Source of the DNA: an uncultured Christensenella sp.
Lineage (GTDB): Bacteria; Bacillota; Clostridia; Christensenellales; Borkfalkiaceae
Assembly (NCBI GenBank): GCA_910583855.1
Contig: CAJTYL010000009.1
Span: forward strand, 7,065 to 71,064
Length of the DNA stretch: 64,000 nucleotides
Direction: 5' to 3'
The notes under the pieces are model-generated. The model searched no databases and had not been told where the DNA came from. It worked only from the letters and a program-made list of their open reading frames with translations. The position numbers and the translations under genes are program-made. Shown in pieces: positions 8,151-16,301 of the stretch. Each line of letters starts with the position of its first letter. The first letter of the stretch is position 1.

Positions 8151-9218
8151 TTACGGTTTACAAATAATCTTTGACTGAAAGTATTTTTTGTTGCTCAAGT
8201 AGCTTTTATCGTTCGGCTTTATTTCTCCTGCTTTTTCGTTGTAGAAATTTGCTTTTCCGGTTTCGCCCAAGCGGTCGTATAGGACGCAAAGCTGAATATA
8301 TGGAATAAAGCCGCAAAAATCGATATTTACGAAAGCGCCGCTTCTCAGGTCGTTTTCACACTCCAACGCCGATTGGTACCAATATATGGCGCAACTAACG
8401 TCGTTTTGCTCTAAAAAATGCGCGCCCAAAATACAGCAAGCTTCGCTTCTTGGCGGAGCGTATAAAAACGACCTGAGAAGCGCGTTTAACGCTGCTTTTT
8501 CGTCCCCGATAATGACGTATGCGCGGTAAAGATTGAGGCAAGCCTCTATTTTGTTTTCCACCCAGCCGTTACCGCACAAAAAATCCTCTAAAACGGCTAT
8601 ACTTTCACGGTACATTCTGTTGTAAAAAAGCTCCCGTCCGTAGTAGAATTTTTCGCGTTCGTTGAGGCATATCCCGCGGGCAATCTGTTTTTGTAGTATT
8701 CTCAAATTGCGCAGCGGCTCACTCTCCTTTACCTTGTTATGTAATATTGTTGCATCACTGTAAATCACTTTGCCTTGGGGAGAAACCGCCTCGTGAACCG
8801 CGCCGCTGAATCTGAAATTTTTATTGCGTTTAAAAATTCTTTCCCTATAATAAATAAAGTTGGGTGCGCCGTCTTCAGCGGTAGCGGCATACGGTAAAAA
8901 AGCCATATCGAAATCCGTTCCGTTTAAAAGTTTTTTTATTTTGCGGCAGTTTTCGTCAGTGATAACGTCGTCCGCGTCAAGCCACATAACATAGTCGCCG
9001 CAGGCTTTATCCAAAGAAAAATTACGGGCAGCCGAAAAGTCGTCTATCCATTTGAAAAAATATATATTGTCCGTAAATTTTTTCACCTCTTCCACCGTTC
9101 TGTCGGCAGAGCCGGTGTCCACCACTACTATTTCATCGGCAAATTTTTTAACGCAGGCAAGGCAACGGGCGATGACATTCTCCTCGTTTTTAACAATCAG
9201 ACAAACGCTTAACGACAT
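8151..9218 (-). CDS. Family 2 glycosyltransferase with C-terminal TPR-like region
   Basis: GT-A glycosyltransferase of about 355 aa. The N-terminal catalytic part opens with SLSVCLIVKNEENVIARCL, typical of GT2 enzymes. It continues with VVVDTGSADRT and the metal-binding DADD (WLDADDVIT). After residue 200 a helical repeat region (TPR-like) follows. Enzymes of this shape (SunS/SgtA-like) glycosylate proteins. SgtA acts on BclA3 in Clostridioides difficile and is encoded next to it, which matches the collagen-like gene 117 bp downstream here. The start is placed at the ATG at 9218 with AAAGAGGTG 6 nt before; an upstream TTG in frame lacks a site. Confidence 0.82.
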   Translation of the reverse strand: MSLSVCLIVKNEENVIARCLACVKKFADEIVVVDTGSADRTVEEVKKFTDNIYFFKWIDDFSAARNFSLDKACGDYVMWLDADDVITDENCRKIKKLLNGTDFDMAFLPYAATAEDGAPNFIYYRERIFKRNKNFRFSGAVHEAVSPQGKVIYSDATILHNKVKESEPLRNLRILQKQIARGICLNEREKFYYGRELFYNRMYRESIAVLEDFLCGNGWVENKIEACLNLYRAYVIIGDEKAALNALLRSFLYAPPRSEACCILGAHFLEQNDVSCAIYWYQSALECENDLRSGAFVNIDFCGFIPYIQLCVLYDRLGETGKANFYNEKAGEIKPNDKSYLSNKKYFQSKIICKP

Positions 9219-9289
9219 AAAAACACCTCTTTGCAATATAACATCTTATGCAAATTAAAACGCTTTTGTAATTTACGCCTTAAAAACGC

Positions 9290-9317
9290 TTGCAAAAAAC
9301 AAAATTTTTGTTATAAT
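9290..9317 (+). promoter_or_regulatory. SigA-type promoter of tRNA-Thr
   Basis: TTGCAA (9290-9295), 16 nt spacer, TATAAT (9312-9317), 21 nt before the tRNA. Confidence 0.75.
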
Positions 9318-9338
9318 AGTATTCGTTCAATTAAATTT

Positions 9339-9414
9339 GCTACTGTGGCTCAGCCGGTAGAGCAGCTGATTCGTAATCAGCAGGTCGCCAGTTCGAATCT
9401 GGCCAGTAGCTCCA
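9339..9414 (+). tRNA. tRNA-Thr (CGT)
   Basis: Acceptor GCTACTG/CAGTAGC. Anticodon arm GCTGA-TTCGTAA-TCAGC gives anticodon CGT. The T arm has GTTCGAATC. CCA is encoded at 9412-9414. Confidence 0.95.
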
Positions 9415-9422
9415 AAAAGATG

Positions 9423-9448
9423 ACACCCGCAAGGGTGTTATTTTTTTG
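9423..9448 (+). terminator. Terminator of tRNA-Thr
   Basis: Hairpin ACACCC-GCAA-GGGTGT followed by seven T. Confidence 0.85.
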
Positions 9449-9507
9449 TCGGCTATATTTTTGATTGAATTGCAATATTTGAAACGTTTTACGGCATATC
9501 TTATCGT

Positions 9508-10185
9508 ATGAAGATTGCGTGGAGAAAAATTTCGCCTTTTATAATTTCCGTGGCGACGGTCGCGCTTGTAACAGTTATTATTATAATTGCCGCCTTCTCC
9601 TGCTCTGTCAATAAGCTGACGTTTAAAAGTACATTTTACTTCGTATGTTACCGTACCGAGGACAACGCAGTATCGGCAGGCTCGATTTCAGGCGCGGTTT
9701 CAAATTACGGCGGAGCGGGATATATTCTAGAATACGGCGACTCGTTTTTCGTGACGGTGGCGTGTTACTACGACGACAAAGACGCAAATAACGTGTGTGA
9801 AAACCTTAAAAAGCGGGATATGGAGTGTGAAGTAGTTGAAATTTCAACCGAAGAATATTACGTTGCGAACGCTTCAAGCGCAAACAACAAGCTTTATTTG
9901 GGCAATCTGAATACTTTGCAATCACTGACCACCCTTGCCTACAACTGTGCAAACTCTATCGACACCGGTGAGTACGGGCAAACGCAGGCAAAAAGCGTGA
10001 TTACCGATATCCGAAACGCGTTAAAAGGGCTGTTGACCGCAAACACGGACAACTGCTTTTCGGGAGAGATACGGCGGTTAATTGCCGAATGCGACAACGT
10101 AAACGAGGGCTACGTTTATTCCAAGGATTTACGGCGGTTACAAATTGCGATTGCCGATTCGATAATTAACGTAAAACTTTATTGA
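9508..10185 (+). CDS. Membrane-anchored protein with SPOR-like region
   Basis: 225 aa protein with one N-terminal membrane anchor (residues 9-30) and an outside domain. Residues 40-95 (FYFVCYRTEDN to CEVVEIS) have the alternating pattern of a SPOR-like peptidoglycan-binding fold, with a GGAGYILEYGDSFFVTVACY core. The rest is helical and not recognised. It overlaps or abuts a polysaccharide deacetylase gene, so an envelope or spore-wall role is plausible. No clear ribosome site is seen before the ATG. The family assignment is tentative. Confidence 0.6.
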   Translation: MKIAWRKISPFIISVATVALVTVIIIIAAFSCSVNKLTFKSTFYFVCYRTEDNAVSAGSISGAVSNYGGAGYILEYGDSFFVTVACYYDDKDANNVCENLKKRDMECEVVEISTEEYYVANASSANNKLYLGNLNTLQSLTTLAYNCANSIDTGEYGQTQAKSVITDIRNALKGLLTANTDNCFSGEIRRLIAECDNVNEGYVYSKDLRRLQIAIADSIINVKLY

Positions 10186-10226
10186 TTTTAAGTTGTAAAA
10201 TTTTGGCTTCTGCGCAAAATAATGGT

Positions 10227-10919
10227 ATGAACAACAGAAATTTTACCGCTATTTGCGCTGCGCTTTTGATGTGCGCTTTCTTAATCGTTTTTTACGTCAG
10301 TCCGAAAATTGCAAAAAGCACGGTTACTTTTGCCGACGCCGCGACGCAAAAGGTTATTTATCTTACCTTTGACGACGGGCCGAGCGACAGAGTCACACCG
10401 CGAATACTTGACGTTTTGAAGGAAGAGAACGTGAAGGCGACTTTCTTTATAGTCGGGAAAAATGCCGAAATGCGCAAAAAAATTATAAAGCGTGAAATTG
10501 ACGAGGGACATTCGGTCGGAGTGCATTCCTATTCCCACGTTTACAAAGACATATACGCGTCGACGGAAAGTCTTTTAAAGGACATTGACAAGTGTAACAA
10601 AATTATTAAAGAAATTGCAGGCAAGCCGACTAAGCTTTACCGCTTCCCCGGAGGAAGCCACGGAATTTCGGCTGAATTTATTGAAGCCGTGCAAAACCAC
10701 GGAATGAAATACTACGACTGGAACTCATCAACGCGCGACGCCGAACTTTACAACGCCAGCCCAGAAGAGCTGTTCAAAACTGCCGTAAATACCGCGACGA
10801 ACGAAAAAAGCATAATCATACTTGCGCACGACACCACAAACAAGACGGCAACGGTTGATGCTTTGAAGCTGATAATCAAACATTATAAGCAACTTGGGTA
10901 TGCGTTCTCCACCCTTTAA
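10227..10919 (+). CDS. Polysaccharide deacetylase (NodB domain)
   Basis: About 230 aa: an N-terminal membrane segment or signal anchor (residues 5-25), then a NodB/CE4 domain. The metal and catalytic motifs are clear: TFDDGPSDRVTP (Asp-Asp), HSYSH (the H-x3-H metal ligands), RFPGGSHG, and a late LAHDTTNKTAT. Such enzymes remove acetyl groups from peptidoglycan or polysaccharide; PdaA is needed for muramic lactam in spore cortex. Which substrate applies here is unknown. The ATG at 10227 is chosen over a TTG at 10182 that overlaps the previous gene. Confidence 0.85.
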   Translation: MNNRNFTAICAALLMCAFLIVFYVSPKIAKSTVTFADAATQKVIYLTFDDGPSDRVTPRILDVLKEENVKATFFIVGKNAEMRKKIIKREIDEGHSVGVHSYSHVYKDIYASTESLLKDIDKCNKIIKEIAGKPTKLYRFPGGSHGISAEFIEAVQNHGMKYYDWNSSTRDAELYNASPEELFKTAVNTATNEKSIIILAHDTTNKTATVDALKLIIKHYKQLGYAFSTL

Positions 10920-10932
10920 TTTTTCAATATAT

Positions 10933-10968
10933 AAGCCCCTGCGCAAAATTGCGCAAGGGCTTTATTTT
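10933..10968 (+). terminator. Terminator between deacetylase and pyrE
   Basis: Arms AAGCCCCTGCGC (10933-10944) and GCGCAAGGGCTT (10951-10962) with one mismatch, followed by TATTTTTA. It may also serve the opposite strand. Confidence 0.8.
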
Positions 10969-10971
10969 TAA

Positions 10972-11020
10972 TTACCCCCAATATATGGCTTAAATAACGG
11001 GGTTTTAGCGTATTTTGATT
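10972..11020 (+). repeat. Short form of dispersed intergenic repeat
   Basis: Opens with ATTACCCCCAATATATG, then CTTAAATAACGGGG. It abuts the pyrE stop codon. Confidence 0.65.
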
Positions 11021-11677
11021 TTAATTAACGCCGTAGATTTTACGGTACTCTTTCATTTTATCAAGGTACTCTTTTCCGTCTGTTATGCCGTCCTCAATTG
11101 CCGCAATAATGTCCGCCATGGTCACAATGGAATAGACTTTTACGCCGAATTCTTTATAAACCTCCTGCACGGCGGAAAACCTGCTTTGAAGCCCGCGCTC
11201 CATTCTGTCAACGGAAATTACCATACCTGCAATTTCAACGTTTGCCGCTGCTTTAAGCTTAGGCAATAGCTCTCGCAGGGCTTTGCCAGACGTCATTACG
11301 TCCTCTACGATTATAATCTTTTCGCCGTCCTGAAGTTGCTTGCCGACGAAAAGCCCACCCTCACCGTGGTCCTTTACTTCCTTTCTGTCAAAGCAATAAT
11401 TTATATCAATTCCGTGATTATTATAGAGCGAAACAGCCGTTGTAACCGCAAGCGGTATGCCCTTGTAAGCGGGTCCTACGAGTGTATCGGCTTCAATGCC
11501 GTTATCTGCGATACACTGTGCGTAATACTCGCCAAGCTTTGAAAGCTGAGAGCCAGACTTGTAGTTGCCGGTATTAATAAAGTAAGGCGCTTTTCTGCCG
11601 CTTTTCAAAGTAAACTCGCCGAATTTTAAAACGCCGTTTTCTACCATAAATTTAATAAATTGATGTTTATAAGTCAT
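11021..11677 (-). CDS. pyrE: Orotate phosphoribosyltransferase
   Basis: Converts orotate and PRPP to orotidine 5'-monophosphate, the fifth step of UMP synthesis. The 218 aa length is normal. The PRPP-binding motif IIIVEDVMTSGKA is near residues 121-133, and FTLKSGRKAPYFINTG is the orotate-side segment near the N-terminus. It is the last gene of the pyr operon, separated from pyrD by a copy of the dispersed repeat and followed by another. Confidence 0.95.
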   Translation of the reverse strand: MTYKHQFIKFMVENGVLKFGEFTLKSGRKAPYFINTGNYKSGSQLSKLGEYYAQCIADNGIEADTLVGPAYKGIPLAVTTAVSLYNNHGIDINYCFDRKEVKDHGEGGLFVGKQLQDGEKIIIVEDVMTSGKALRELLPKLKAAANVEIAGMVISVDRMERGLQSRFSAVQEVYKEFGVKVYSIVTMADIIAAIEDGITDGKEYLDKMKEYRKIYGVN

Positions 11678-11699
11678 TTATTTTCTCCCTGATTTTCAG

Positions 11700-11737
11700 A
11701 TTGACCCCCATATATGCTTGAAATAACGTGGATTTGT
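11700..11737 (+). repeat. Short form of dispersed intergenic repeat
   Basis: TTGACCCCCATATATG followed by CTTGAAATAACG; the best match to the family consensus. It fills the pyrD-pyrE gap and ends at the pyrD stop. Confidence 0.7.
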
Positions 11738-12649
11738 TTAATTCAAGTACGCTGTGCCTATAATCTCTTTTACGGAATTTATACCGTGGTTTTCGAGCCA
11801 TAGATTTATTTCTTTTATAATTCGGGGCATAGCATAAAGGTCCGCAAAGTTTGCCGTACCTACCTGTACAGCCGTAGCGCCAGCCATCATAAATTCTATA
11901 GCGTCTTCCCCAGTCATTATTCCGCCCATACCGATAACGGGTATTTTGACTGCGTGGGCGGCTTCGTAAACCATTCTTACGGCAATCGGCTTAATGCCTG
12001 CGCCCGACACACCACCCGTATTGTTGGCAATTATTGGTTTGCGTTTTTCAATATCTATAACCATACCCGTAAACGTGTTTACGAGGGAGATACAGTCGGC
12101 TCCGCCCTCTTCCGCAGCTTGGGCGTTTATTGCTATGCTTTCAACGTTAGGTGAAAGTTTTACGATGAGCGGAGTTTTCTTTAAAGAGTTTTTTGATACG
12201 GCGGTAACTTCTTTTATACTTTCGGGTCTTATGCCGAAAGCCATTCCGCCCGCCTTGACGTTGGGACAGGAAATATTGAGTTCCACCATATCCACGAGCC
12301 CGTCAAGTTTGGCGCAGATTACACCGTAATCTTCAAGCGTTTTACCCGCAACGTTGGCGATAATAACGACGCCTTTATCTCTTAAAAAAGGTAAATCGCA
12401 CTTTATAAAGTGTTCGACGCCCGGGTTTTGCAAGCCCACAGCATTTAAAATAACGCTTGCGCCCTCCGCTATTCTGGGAACGGGATTGCCGAGACGTGGC
12501 TCTATAGTCATTCCCTTAGTACTTATTCCGCCCACTTCCGCGAGATCGTATAGTTCGTTGAATTCCCTACCGAACCCGACCGTACCGCTTGCGCCGATAA
12601 CGGGGTTTTTGAATTTTACACCACAAATTTCAACTTCAAGGCTTGCCAT
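11738..12649 (-). CDS. pyrD: Dihydroorotate dehydrogenase, class 1B catalytic subunit
   Basis: Oxidises dihydroorotate to orotate with FMN. The electrons pass through PyrK to NAD+. The 303 aa protein starts with LEVEICGVKFKNPVIGASGT. It has the NISCPNVKAGG segment with the catalytic Cys of class 1 enzymes and the GGIMTGEDAIEFMMAGA FMN-phosphate site near the C-terminus. The pyrK gene one gene upstream confirms class 1B. The 3 bp gap to the 170 aa membrane gene indicates one mRNA. Confidence 0.95.
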   Translation of the reverse strand: MASLEVEICGVKFKNPVIGASGTVGFGREFNELYDLAEVGGISTKGMTIEPRLGNPVPRIAEGASVILNAVGLQNPGVEHFIKCDLPFLRDKGVVIIANVAGKTLEDYGVICAKLDGLVDMVELNISCPNVKAGGMAFGIRPESIKEVTAVSKNSLKKTPLIVKLSPNVESIAINAQAAEEGGADCISLVNTFTGMVIDIEKRKPIIANNTGGVSGAGIKPIAVRMVYEAAHAVKIPVIGMGGIMTGEDAIEFMMAGATAVQVGTANFADLYAMPRIIKEINLWLENHGINSVKEIIGTAYLN

Positions 12650-12652
12650 AAA

Positions 12653-13165
12653 TTAACCCTGCGTACTCTCTTCTTTAACTTCGGTGGGTTCCACAGTATT
12701 TTTTTCTGCAATATGCTGTTGAATTTCTTCAACCGCCATAGTTTGCGCTTTGAGCGCGTTGACAACGGACACTACGTTATTTACGTCCTCTACAAATTGC
12801 AGTTTATACTCCGTGCGTCTGACGGAAATAAGGAGCTTGCCGTAATTTGCAATAGCGCCGTCCAAACCTGCGCTACGCGCCGTACAATAATCAACTTCCG
12901 ACGGAGAACATTCCAATCCGTTCCAAAAATAAAATTTGCCTTCTTTAAAAGATATATATATTTTAGGTTTTTTCGCTAAATAAACCGTCCATCCGATACC
13001 TGTCCCTATCAAAAAGAGACCTACTACAGAAAGTAACGCGCCGATAAAAGGTTCGGCCATTATCAGCGACAAAATACCGAACGCACAAAATATTACTCCG
13101 CAGACGAGAATAATGACGTACGCTACTAACATAGTCTTTTTAGATTTTGCAATTATCGTTTCCAT
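12653..13165 (-). CDS. Two-helix membrane protein, bacterial PH-like
   Basis: Unrecognised 170 aa protein inside the pyr operon. Two hydrophobic segments at residues 12-34 and 40-63 form a hairpin. A compact beta-rich stretch follows (IYISFKEGKFYFWNG to YKLQFVEDV), resembling the small PH-like domains found after such hairpins. An acidic tail ends the protein. It lies 10 bp after pyrK and 3 bp before pyrD, splitting the two subunits of one enzyme. No pyrimidine role is known to me. Confidence 0.6.
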   Translation of the reverse strand: METIIAKSKKTMLVAYVIILVCGVIFCAFGILSLIMAEPFIGALLSVVGLFLIGTGIGWTVYLAKKPKIYISFKEGKFYFWNGLECSPSEVDYCTARSAGLDGAIANYGKLLISVRRTEYKLQFVEDVNNVVSVVNALKAQTMAVEEIQQHIAEKNTVEPTEVKEESTQG

Positions 13166-13175
13166 AAAAAACTCC

Positions 13176-13928
13176 TTATAATTCTATCTTATTTATATTA
13201 AAAACGGGCCCGTCCTTGCAGACGCGGGCGTTACCTCCGTCTGCGGTTTTGCAGACGCACACAAGGCACGCGCCTATGCCGCAACCCATTCTTTCTTCCA
13301 ATGAAACGAAACACGGCGTTTTAATTCCCCTTTCCGCAAGTTCGCGTTTTAACGCTTTGAGCATTACGGGCGGTCCGCAGGAAATTATTGCGTCTACTTT
13401 GGGGTTATCCTTTAAAAAAGCCTGTACTGCGTTGCCTTTTTCGCCGCAGCTCCCGTCGTCCGTGGTTACTATGAGCTTTTTACACGCCTTGAACTCGTCA
13501 AGAAGGCACACGGCGATTTCGTTACGAAAGCCTATATAAGAATAAAAATCCTTGTCGTGATTTTCGCGCAAGGCTGCGATTAAGGGAAATACACCCACAC
13601 CGCCGCCGACTATGGCAACCGACTTATAGGGAGATAAATCAAAGTAATTGCCTAGCGGGAGCAAAACTTTGAGCTCATCGCCCGACTTTGCTTCCGTCAA
13701 TTTTTTGGTGCCTTTGCCCTTAACCTGATAGCAAAGCGACAACACGTCTCCTTCCAATTTGCAAACGCCGAGAGGACGACGCAAAAGCATTGAGCTGTCG
13801 CCCGTCGCAAGATTGACGAACTGCCCGCCGTGAATTTCTTCCGTACGCCCGGGCAAGGTCAGAGTAATCATATATACGTTTTGCGCTATCGGACGGTTAT
13901 CCTTAACGGTTGAAAGAAAATCCCTCAT
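13176..13928 (-). CDS. pyrK: Dihydroorotate dehydrogenase electron transfer subunit
   Basis: FAD and 2Fe-2S protein that passes electrons from PyrD to NAD+. The 250 aa protein has an FAD-binding barrel (residues 1-100, with LLRRPLGVCKL as the RxPxS-like FAD site) and an NAD domain (VAIVGGGVGVFPLIAAL). The C-terminal cluster motif GCGIGACLVCVC plus a later Cys in ARVCKDGP bind the 2Fe-2S centre. It begins after a long copy of the dispersed repeat. Confidence 0.95.
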   Translation of the reverse strand: MRDFLSTVKDNRPIAQNVYMITLTLPGRTEEIHGGQFVNLATGDSSMLLRRPLGVCKLEGDVLSLCYQVKGKGTKKLTEAKSGDELKVLLPLGNYFDLSPYKSVAIVGGGVGVFPLIAALRENHDKDFYSYIGFRNEIAVCLLDEFKACKKLIVTTDDGSCGEKGNAVQAFLKDNPKVDAIISCGPPVMLKALKRELAERGIKTPCFVSLEERMGCGIGACLVCVCKTADGGNARVCKDGPVFNINKIEL

Positions 13929-13950
13929 ATAAACCTCGATTTTTTACGGT

Positions 13951-14115
13951 AGACCCCAATATATGCTTGAAATAACGCGTTTTTTACAGTAACGCTTAAA
14001 CCATATAGATGCAAGCAAGACAAGGCGCGCGAGCATTTATGAGGGGAGTTTACTTGAGGTAAACGACCTGAAATAAAGCGGAACGCAACGCAGTATTGCA
14101 CAGTATATATGCGGT
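13951..14115 (+). repeat. Long form of dispersed intergenic repeat
   Basis: About 165 bp. Left end AGACCCCAATATATG, then CTTGAAATAACG, middle GCAAGCAAGACAAGGCGCGCG, an inner hairpin GTTTAC-TTGAG-GTAAAC, GCAACGCAGTATTGC, right end TATATGCGGTTTA. It fills the pyrF-pyrK gap from near the pyrK start to the pyrF stop. Related long copies lie at 43565, 47262 and 47781. Confidence 0.8.
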
Positions 14116-15030
14116 TTATTTACCCATTTTACCGATAGTTTCCAACAAATCTTTCTGCATATCAACGCACGCCGCACGCGCTGCTGCGGCATAGTTTAAG
14201 CCTGCGTATTTTTCATTCTTATAGGCGCAGATTATTCCGCGGGAAGAGTTGACGACGCCGCCCAAACCGTGTTTATCAAAACAGACTTTAAGCATCTCCG
14301 CGCTGCCGCCCTGCGCGCCGTAACCGGGGATTAAGAAAAACGTATGCGGGAGCAGTTTTCTTAGTCTTTCAGCCTCTTTCGGGTGGGTTGCGCCCACGAC
14401 TGCGCCGACGCGGGAATATCCGTATTTACCCACGCTGTCCTTGCCCCATTCTTTTACCAGTTCGCCCATTTGCTCGTAAATATATTTGCCGTTCTCAAGC
14501 TTTAAATTCTGCAATTCGCCGCTTGAAGGGTTGGAAGTTTTAACGAGCACGAAGATAGCTTTCTTGCTTGCCTTAGCGTCTTCAACGAAGGGCTTGATAC
14601 CGTCAAAGCCGAGGTAGCCGTTTACGGTTAGCATATCGGCGGGGAAGGCTTTTAAGCTTTTGTCGCCTAATTCGGTTTTACCGAGATAAGCCGTTGAATA
14701 GCAGCTTGCGGTTGAACCTATATCGTTGCGCTTGCAGTCGGCAATGACTATGAGCCCCTTCTTGCGGGCGTAATCTATAGTATTTTTATATGCCTTTAAG
14801 CCGTCTACTCCGTACTTCTCGTAATAGGCAATCTGGACCTTTACGGACGGCACGATAACGTAAACGGCATCGATAATATTTTTGTTGAATTCATAAATTG
14901 CGCTTGCCGCTTTTTTAAAATTGGTCACGCCCTCCCGCATTTCGTCGGGCAAGTAATTGAAGTCGGTGTCAAGACCTACGCAAGTAGGGTTCTGAAGTTC
15001 TATTATTCTTTTAATAAGCTTGTTAATCAT
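14116..15030 (-). CDS. pyrF: Orotidine 5'-phosphate decarboxylase (type 2)
   Basis: Decarboxylates OMP to UMP. The 304 aa length and the N-terminal NPTCVGLDTDFNYLPD mark the longer type 2 subfamily rather than the 230 aa classical form. The catalytic Asp-Lys-Asp array is IVIADCKRNDIGSTA (near residues 94-108). The phosphate-binding part is FLIPGYGAQGG with VNSSRGI. It lies 5 bp after pyrC. Confidence 0.93.
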   Translation of the reverse strand: MINKLIKRIIELQNPTCVGLDTDFNYLPDEMREGVTNFKKAASAIYEFNKNIIDAVYVIVPSVKVQIAYYEKYGVDGLKAYKNTIDYARKKGLIVIADCKRNDIGSTASCYSTAYLGKTELGDKSLKAFPADMLTVNGYLGFDGIKPFVEDAKASKKAIFVLVKTSNPSSGELQNLKLENGKYIYEQMGELVKEWGKDSVGKYGYSRVGAVVGATHPKEAERLRKLLPHTFFLIPGYGAQGGSAEMLKVCFDKHGLGGVVNSSRGIICAYKNEKYAGLNYAAAARAACVDMQKDLLETIGKMGK

Positions 15031-15035
15031 TCGCT

Positions 15036-16301
15036 TTACCTCTTGAATTTTATTGCGCCGTCGACTATGGTATACTGCACTTCGCCGTATACCTCAAACC
15101 CGTTGAACGGAGTGTTCTTTCCTTTGGAAAGAAACTTTTTGCTGTCAATGACGTATTTCCTGTTTAAATCAACTATCGTAAGGTCGGCAACCGCGCCTTC
15201 TTTAATCTCGCCGCCTTCAAGCCCTAAAATTTGTGCTGGAGCTGCGCTCATTCGTTTTGATAGCTCCGCAAGGGTTAAAATTCCCGTTTTAACGAGGTAG
15301 GTATAGCTTAAAGCAAAACTCGTTTCGATGCCGCTGATGCCGAAAGCGGCAAGCTCGTATTCAACCTGTTTGTCCTTTAAAGAATGGGGCGCGTGGTCGG
15401 AAACTATGCAGTCCAACGTGCCGTCCTTCAAGCCTTTGATTATTGCTTTTACGTCCTTATCCTCGCGGACGGGAGGATTTACTTTTGTGTTAGTATCATA
15501 CGACGTGATTATATCGTCCGTTAAAATAAAATAGTGCGGGCAGGTTTCGGCTGTAACCTGTACCCCTCTTGATTTTGCGCTTCTAATGATTTCCACGCCG
15601 CTGTACGTTGAGACGTGGCAGATATGGACTGGAATATTCAGGCTTTCGGACAGGGCGATTTCACGCGCAACCATAATATCTTCCGCAGCGCGCAGGCTGC
15701 CTTTTAAACCCGTAAGAGTAGAATTGTAGCCCTCGTTTACCATTCCGCCGTCAACTAAGTCTTTATCCTCGCAGTGGCACAGGCACTTTAAGCCGAAGTC
15801 GTTTGCGTATTCCATGGCAAGGCGCATAATCTGCGAATTTGCAACGGACTTTCCGTCGTCGCTCAAAGCAACCGCGCCCGCAGCCTTCATCTTGCCTATA
15901 TCCGACAGGGTTTCGCCGTTTTCACCCTTTGTTATTGCGCCTATCGGGTGAATTTTACAGAGTCCGACTTCTTCGGCACGGTGCTTTATATATGTTGCAA
16001 CCACCGCATTATCGCAGACAGGGTTGGTGTTGGGCATACAACAGACCTGCGTAACGCCGCCCGCAACCGCGGCTTTCGAGCCGCTTTCTATATCCTCTTT
16101 GCCCTCAAACCCCGGTTCGCGCAAATGAACGTGTATATCGATAATACCTGCAAGAATATGCTTGCCGCTTGCGTCGATAGTTTTACATTTTTCGTCTATG
16201 AAAGGCGAGATTTTTACTATTTTGTTGCCTTCAACGAGCAAATCTGCCTTAATTTCGCCCGAAGGCGTGACGACGGTACCGTTTTTTATAAGAAGTTTCA
16301 T
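15036..16301 (-). CDS. pyrC: Dihydroorotase
   Basis: Zinc amidohydrolase closing carbamoyl aspartate to dihydroorotate. The 421 aa protein is a class I (PyrC/multifunctional-type) enzyme. IDIHVHLREPG carries the HxH metal ligands, GGVTQVCCMPNTNP is the substrate loop, and HICHVSTYSG and VSDHAPHSLKDK carry the later His and the catalytic Asp. Its start overlaps the pyrB stop by 4 bp, so translation is coupled. Confidence 0.95.
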   Translation of the reverse strand: MKLLIKNGTVVTPSGEIKADLLVEGNKIVKISPFIDEKCKTIDASGKHILAGIIDIHVHLREPGFEGKEDIESGSKAAVAGGVTQVCCMPNTNPVCDNAVVATYIKHRAEEVGLCKIHPIGAITKGENGETLSDIGKMKAAGAVALSDDGKSVANSQIMRLAMEYANDFGLKCLCHCEDKDLVDGGMVNEGYNSTLTGLKGSLRAAEDIMVAREIALSESLNIPVHICHVSTYSGVEIIRSAKSRGVQVTAETCPHYFILTDDIITSYDTNTKVNPPVREDKDVKAIIKGLKDGTLDCIVSDHAPHSLKDKQVEYELAAFGISGIETSFALSYTYLVKTGILTLAELSKRMSAAPAQILGLEGGEIKEGAVADLTIVDLNRKYVIDSKKFLSKGKNTPFNGFEVYGEVQYTIVDGAIKFKR

